From assembly GCA_016935975.1 (NCBI GenBank), contig JAFGPX010000055.1, forward strand, positions 1 through 51,895: DNA of 51,895 nt, in the 5' to 3' direction. The position numbers were made by a program, and so were the translations under genes. Source of the stretch: Deltaproteobacteria bacterium. GTDB lineage: Bacteria > Myxococcota_A > Polyangia > Fen-1088. The notes below the pieces were generated by a model that searched no databases, was not told the DNA's origin, and saw only the letters and a list, made by a program, of their open reading frames with translations. Positions 47,604-51,895 of this stretch are shown here, in pieces (position 1 is the first letter of the stretch; each line of letters starts with the position of its first letter).

Positions 47604-49290
47604 TGGGCCACGGCAAACCTGGCGATTCGGCTGCTCGGACCGGCAGCGAGCGCTCCTGCTGCTCGTGCTGGGGAGCACGGCGATCCTGCTCCTGGCGCTG
47701 CGGCTGCGCCTGCCCAACCTTGGCGGCCGCCCGCTCGGGTTCGACGAGGCCTTCCACAGCGAGGTCGCGCTCGGCGCCCCGGATTTCGCCGGACTGCGCC
47801 GGGCCGTGGCTACCCAGTTCCAGCCGTTGCTCGACCATGTGCTGCGCCGGTATGTGTGCGCGCCGCTCTTGGGCAGCCAAGAGCTCGGCATCCGGCTGCC
47901 GGCGATGCTCGCCAGCTTGCTTGCCATCCTCGCCAGCGTCGGGCTGGCGGCGTGGGGCTTCGCGCGCAACGAGCGCCCGATGTGGGAAGCCGTGCTCGCG
48001 GGAATGGCAATCGGCATCTGGCACGCCGGATACGCTCACGACATCGGTGCGTCGGGGGTTGCCCGCCACTATGCCTTGACCGGCTGTCTCTCCATTCTTT
48101 GGACGGGCCTCTTCGTGTTCGGCGAGCCGGAGCGCGCCTGGAAGCGCTTCGCCCTATGTGGCCTCCTCTTCGCGAACACGCATTTCTTCTCCCTGTCCCT
48201 GCTCGGCACTGGCTACGCCTTCTTGGCGATCGGGCACCTGGTCCACGCGCGGCGACAGGCGGCGCTGCGCGAGATCGCCGTCTTCGCGGCCATCGTCTCG
48301 CTCACGGCCGTCGTCAATTGGCCGGCGCTCTCGGCACTGCTGAGCAATCCCGTCGAGCCGCGACATCTCGGCGCCGGCGTGGTCTTGCAGGCGTTTGGCG
48401 AGACTTGGCTGCTGGCGAAGCGCTTCGCGGCCTTTCTGGCGCTGCCCATCCTACCTGCCGTGCTTTGGCTGCTGCTCGTGCTGGCCGGCGGGCTGGTGCG
48501 CGAGCTGCCGCGCGTGCTGGTCGCCAAAGTGAGCAGCTTGGCCCTCCTGGCGACACCCGGCCTCTTCTTCCTCGGCTCGCTCCGCTCCGGGCACCACATC
48601 GAAGAGCGCTATTTCATGCCCTTCGTCGGCTTGGCCCCCCTGCTGCTGGCGCTCGGCGCCTTGCTCGTGGTGCGCCTGCTCGAACGGGCGCTCGCGGCCA
48701 CGAAGCGCGTCTCGGCCTCGCGCGTGGGCCAGGCGGTTGTCCTTCCCCTGGTCGTTTCCATGGTTGTGGGCGGGGCGAAGCTGGCGGCCCGGCCCGGCGG
48801 CTTCGACGTTCCCGGGCTGCCATCGCGACGGGCGGCCATCGTCGACGCCCTGAAGCGCGAAGCCCGGCCCGTCTTCCTGCTTTCCAGCCCGTGCTGGACG
48901 GATGCCGTGGTCCGGTTCTACTGGCGTTTCGTCGGAACGGTCGCCCCCAAATACCCGCTCCAGACTGCCGATCAGCGCGGGTACGAGGGCTGCGTGCTCG
49001 GCGGCTTCCCTCCCGGCTCGCTGGCCGAGGAGAATCTCAGATTGTTCCTCGAACGCGCGCCGGATGGACTCGTGGTCTTCTACCAGCACCACCTGCCTTG
49101 CTTCCGCCAGAGGTTCGTGCCACCGGCGCGTCTGGCGACGGATGGGACCAACGCGAGTTGCCTGACCATTCTTCTGGACGCCATCTCGGTCGAGCGGACG
49201 CGCGCCACCGCAGATGCCGTGGGCTATCCCGCCGGAATCCAGACGTTGCTTGAGCGACGGCAGTCCCAATACGACCACCTGCACCTCTAA
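47596..49290 (+). CDS. GT39/PMT-like membrane glycosyltransferase
   Basis: A 564-residue polytopic protein. After TM1 (LLLLVLGSTAILLLALRLRL) the first extracytoplasmic loop has GFDEAFHSEVALG, the DE-type acidic motif of GT-C enzymes using polyprenyl-phosphate sugars. About ten further helices follow, then a soluble C-terminal domain (~410-564) with VFLLSSPCWTDAVVRFYWR. It probably glycosylates a lipid or secreted protein outside the inner membrane. Cotranslated with the preceding GT-C-like protein, suggesting one pathway. Confidence 0.82.
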   Translation: MGDGPRQTWRFGCSDRQRALLLLVLGSTAILLLALRLRLPNLGGRPLGFDEAFHSEVALGAPDFAGLRRAVATQFQPLLDHVLRRYVCAPLLGSQELGIRLPAMLASLLAILASVGLAAWGFARNERPMWEAVLAGMAIGIWHAGYAHDIGASGVARHYALTGCLSILWTGLFVFGEPERAWKRFALCGLLFANTHFFSLSLLGTGYAFLAIGHLVHARRQAALREIAVFAAIVSLTAVVNWPALSALLSNPVEPRHLGAGVVLQAFGETWLLAKRFAAFLALPILPAVLWLLLVLAGGLVRELPRVLVAKVSSLALLATPGLFFLGSLRSGHHIEERYFMPFVGLAPLLLALGALLVVRLLERALAATKRVSASRVGQAVVLPLVVSMVVGGAKLAARPGGFDVPGLPSRRAAIVDALKREARPVFLLSSPCWTDAVVRFYWRFVGTVAPKYPLQTADQRGYEGCVLGGFPPGSLAEENLRLFLERAPDGLVVFYQHHLPCFRQRFVPPARLATDGTNASCLTILLDAISVERTRATADAVGYPAGIQTLLERRQSQYDHLHL

Positions 49291-49402
49291 CGCGCTCCAA
49301 GACGGCGGCGCCGTGGTGCGAGACGGATAGTGACCGAGGCGGACGAATCCCCGCCCGCGCGGCGAAGCCACGGACGCCACGGACGAATGGTATGTTGGCC
49401 GC

Positions 49403-51814
49403 ATGAGCCTTCGACATGCGAGCGCCCGTTCGGACCGCCTTGGCGCGGGCCGAGCCCAAGCGCGCCGGCTCGCGGCCGCCCTGCTGACGCTCGCACTGGT
49501 GCGGCACGTCCCCGTTCGCGCCAGGACCGGCGTCGATGCCGCGCCGGCCACCGACGCCGCGAAGCAGGCCCCGGCTGCTTGGCTCCAGGGCATCGACAGA
49601 CTGGTCGCCGATGCCTTGGCACGGCAGAAGCTCCCGGGATGCGTAATCGCCGTCGGACGCAGAAGCGGCGTCGTCTACAGCAAGGCGTTCGGCTTGCGCG
49701 CCCTCTTGCCCGACAAAGAGGCGATGACCCAAGACACCATCTTCGACGTGGCCTCGCTCACCAAGCCCGTCGCCACGGCGGCTTCCGTCATGGTGCTCGT
49801 CGACCAGGGCAAGCTCGACCTCGACGAGCGCGCCGCACGCTACCTGCCCGGGTTCGCGGCGCGCGGCAAAGCCGGCATCACGCTTCGGCAGTTGCTCACC
49901 CACGTCTCGGGCCTGCCCTCCGAGATTCCGGTCGCCGACTGCGAGGGCGGCCGCGCCGAGGCCTGGAAACGCATCGTGGCCTTGCGGCCCAAGGCGGCGC
50001 CCGGCGAGCGCTTCATCTATTCCGACGTGGGCTACATCGTGTTGGATGAAATCGTGCGCCACGTGGCGGGCAAGAGTTCGGCTGCCTTCGCGGACGCCGC
50101 CATCTACCGTCCCCTCGGCATGGCCGACACGGGCTTTCTGCCGGCTCCGGGCAAAAGGCCGCGCATTGCACCGACCGAGCAACGCCATGACGAGTGGATG
50201 CGCGGCGAGGTCCACGACCCGCGGGCCTTTCGCATGGGCGGCGTGGCCGGCCACGCCGGGCTGTTTTCCACGGCCGCGGATCTGGCCCGTTTCGCGCGCA
50301 TGGTGCTCGGCGAAGGCGCGCTCGAACAGACCCGCGTGCTGTCGGTCCGAGGCGTGGCGAACATGCTGGCCCCGCACGATGTCCCCGGCGGCATTCGGGC
50401 CCTGGGTTGGGACATCCAGACGGCCTATTCCACGAGCCGAGGCTCGTCGCTGTCCCGCCGCGCGGTCGGCCACGGCGGCTACACCGGCACCTCGCTGTGG
50501 ATCGATCCCGAGCGGGATCTGTTCGTGATCTTGCTCGGCAATCGGGTCCATCCCGACGGCAAGGGGGCGACAAACGACTTGGCCGCGGCCATTGCCACCC
50601 TGGTCGGAACGGCGCTCGCCGCACCGGCTGTGGCCGGGCCCTCTCCTGCCGGCAGTGGCCTGGCGCTAGGCATCGACGTCCTCGCAGCCGAGGATTTCGC
50701 CCGCCTGCGCGGGCTGCGACTGGCCTTGCTCACCAACGACAGCGCGCGCGACCGCGATGGCCGGCGCACCACCGACGTGCTCGCGGATCGTCGCGGTTTC
50801 AAGCTCGTGGCGCTGCTTTCCCCCGAGCACGGTCTTTCGGCCAGACGCGACGAGCGCATCGACGACGGCCGCGACGTCAAGACGCGCCTGCCCATCCATA
50901 GCCTCTACGGCGGCGCCTACGGGGCCCGTAGCGGCCGGCCGGCCGGCCCCCGTCCAGTGACCTTGCCCCCCGGCATCGATGCTGTCGTGGTCGACCTGCC
51001 CGACGTGGGCACCCGCTTCTTCACCTACGCCTCGAGCGTGCACGCCACCATGCGGGCGGCAGCCAGGCGAGGTCTGCGCGTCATCCTGCTGGATCGCCCG
51101 AACCCCATCGGCGGGATCGAGGTGTCCGGCCCCGTGCTCGAGACCAGCGAGCTATCGCCGGTGAACCACCACGTGCTGCCGGTCCGCCACGGCATGACCA
51201 TGGCCGAGCTTGCGGAGATGATGAACAGCGACGAGCATCTCGGTCTCCGCCTCGACATCGTGCACATGGCCAGCTACCGGCGCAGTGCCTACCACGACGA
51301 AACCGGCCTGCCCTGGCGGCCGCCGTCGCCCAACCTGCGCACGGTGTCGGCCGCCGTGCTCTACCCCGCGCTCGGGCTCCTGGAAGCCACCAATGTCACG
51401 GTCGGCCGTGGCACCCCCAGCCCCTTCGAGGTTCTGGGCGCGCCCTGGATTGACGGTGCCGCTCTGGCGGCAGAGCTGGCGAGCGCCGAGCTGGCCGGCG
51501 TCGCCTTCGAAACGACCGAGTTCATCCCCAGGGCGAACCCACACAGGGGAATTCCTTGCTCTGGGATCCGGGTGCGCGTGACGAACCGCACTGCCTTCGA
51601 GCCGGTCCGCACCGGTATCGCCATCGCCCTCGCCTTGCGCAAGCTTTTCCCTGCCGCTTGGAACACCGCGCGGCTGCGCGGAATGCTGGGCGATCCCGAG
51701 GTTGCCACTGCAATCGTTGCGGGTCGCCGGCTGCCAGAGATCGAAGCGCTGTGGCAAAGCGACCTCGACAAATTCCGCGCCAAGCGGCTCAAGTACCTGC
51801 TCTACCCGCCCTAG
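49403..51814 (+). CDS. Fused AmiE-like amidase and NamZ-like exo-muramidase
   Basis: An 803-residue exported two-enzyme protein. Residues 1-45 hold a signal peptide. Residues ~60-405 are a serine beta-lactamase fold with S118-x-x-K121 (SLTK), Y206-S-D and HGG at 357-359, the class to which Bacillus AmiE (N-acetylmuramoyl-L-Ala amidase) belongs. Residues ~422-803 are DUF1343/GH171, the NamZ family that releases MurNAc from non-reducing ends: LTNDSARD, LLSPEHGLSA, LDRPNPIGGIEV, PVRHGMTMAELAEMM. In Bacillus amiE and namZ are separate genes of one muropeptide-rescue operon; here they are one polypeptide. The combined activity is inferred. The intact stop at 51812-51814 lies 81 bp from the window end. 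Confidence 0.88.
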   Translation: MSLRHASARSDRLGAGRAQARRLAAALLTLALVRHVPVRARTGVDAAPATDAAKQAPAAWLQGIDRLVADALARQKLPGCVIAVGRRSGVVYSKAFGLRALLPDKEAMTQDTIFDVASLTKPVATAASVMVLVDQGKLDLDERAARYLPGFAARGKAGITLRQLLTHVSGLPSEIPVADCEGGRAEAWKRIVALRPKAAPGERFIYSDVGYIVLDEIVRHVAGKSSAAFADAAIYRPLGMADTGFLPAPGKRPRIAPTEQRHDEWMRGEVHDPRAFRMGGVAGHAGLFSTAADLARFARMVLGEGALEQTRVLSVRGVANMLAPHDVPGGIRALGWDIQTAYSTSRGSSLSRRAVGHGGYTGTSLWIDPERDLFVILLGNRVHPDGKGATNDLAAAIATLVGTALAAPAVAGPSPAGSGLALGIDVLAAEDFARLRGLRLALLTNDSARDRDGRRTTDVLADRRGFKLVALLSPEHGLSARRDERIDDGRDVKTRLPIHSLYGGAYGARSGRPAGPRPVTLPPGIDAVVVDLPDVGTRFFTYASSVHATMRAAARRGLRVILLDRPNPIGGIEVSGPVLETSELSPVNHHVLPVRHGMTMAELAEMMNSDEHLGLRLDIVHMASYRRSAYHDETGLPWRPPSPNLRTVSAAVLYPALGLLEATNVTVGRGTPSPFEVLGAPWIDGAALAAELASAELAGVAFETTEFIPRANPHRGIPCSGIRVRVTNRTAFEPVRTGIAIALALRKLFPAAWNTARLRGMLGDPEVATAIVAGRRLPEIEALWQSDLDKFRAKRLKYLLYPP

Positions 51815-51895
51815 CAGCCCGTGGTGAAAGTCGGACCGAGCCGTTCGGAGTGGATTCGGCCCGGATGCAAGGAGCGGCGAAGCGCCGAATACTAG

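Noticed and set aside
49387-49402. GG-N10-GC match just before the AmiE-NamZ start
   Set aside because: Only the four key bases agree. There is no TGGCA or TGCA context, no dyad upstream, and the match runs into the start codon. Expected by chance in GC-rich DNA.
51815-51895. Tail of the window with a short GGCG/CGCC pairing
   Set aside because: Too short and truncated by the window end to call a gene or repeat.

Overview
The window is high-GC DNA with dense, short-spaced genes, no insertion sequence, no phage genes and no CRISPR array. Several features suggest a Myxococcota (former Deltaproteobacteria) chromosome: TPR/outer-membrane-barrel and PEGA-domain envelope proteins, a giant CheB-CheR-PAS hybrid kinase, both GlgE and TreYZ pathways, an orphan gspC, and very heavy use of sigma-54 promoters. 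That assignment is inference. I saw no taxonomic marker beyond one tRNA.

Layout. 1-1000: tRNA-Gly(GCC) with its terminator, then a single-domain response regulator (RR1). 1.2-10.2 kb: TPR/barrel protein, ClC antiporter with CBS domains, 1497-residue chemotaxis-like hybrid kinase, all on minus. 10.6-15.3 kb: cell-wall cluster (leader peptide, L,D-transpeptidase, sulfotransferase; an unknown protein; a MepA-type endopeptidase). 15.4-31.8 kb: alpha-glucan/trehalose island, treT-like, glgX, treZ, treY on plus and glgE-glgB on minus, with RR2, RR3, a membrane sensor-like protein, a Cys-rich lipoprotein and a nucleotidyltransferase/small-protein pair between or beside them. 32.3-36.0 kb: PEGA protein, sugar-nucleotidyltransferase-like protein, RR4. 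36.4-41.6 kb: five-gene Lol-like ABC operon (LolA-like, two permeases, ATPase, beta-barrel). 41.6-51.8 kb: orphan gspC, DUF481 barrel, SPFH-SHOCT protein, two GT-C membrane proteins, and a fused AmiE-NamZ muropeptide hydrolase.

Main discovery. Ten transcription units, on both strands and otherwise unrelated in function, carry the same two-part control region. One part is a -24/-12 (sigma-54) promoter of the form GGC(A)-N8-TGCA. The other is a dyad whose core is GGCA, 3 nt, TGCC or a close variant, centred about 60-165 bp upstream. The best copy (positions 342-376) is a perfect 16-bp inverted repeat around GAG. The targets are all four single-domain response regulators (RR1-RR4), the TPR/barrel protein, the leader/L,D-transpeptidase/sulfotransferase operon, the Cys-rich lipoprotein, the PEGA protein, the nucleotidyltransferase and gspC. 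An eleventh (13165-14052) is a weaker candidate. This looks like an undescribed envelope-centred regulon under one enhancer-binding protein that is encoded outside the window.

How the genes fit together. GlgX, TreY, TreZ and the TreT-like enzyme interconvert glycogen, maltodextrin and trehalose, while GlgE and GlgB extend and branch alpha-glucan from maltose-1-phosphate. No TreS or maltokinase is present to make that substrate. L,D-transpeptidase, MepA and AmiE-NamZ cross-link, cleave and recycle peptidoglycan. The Lol-like operon, DUF481 and TPR barrels and GspC all act at the outer membrane.
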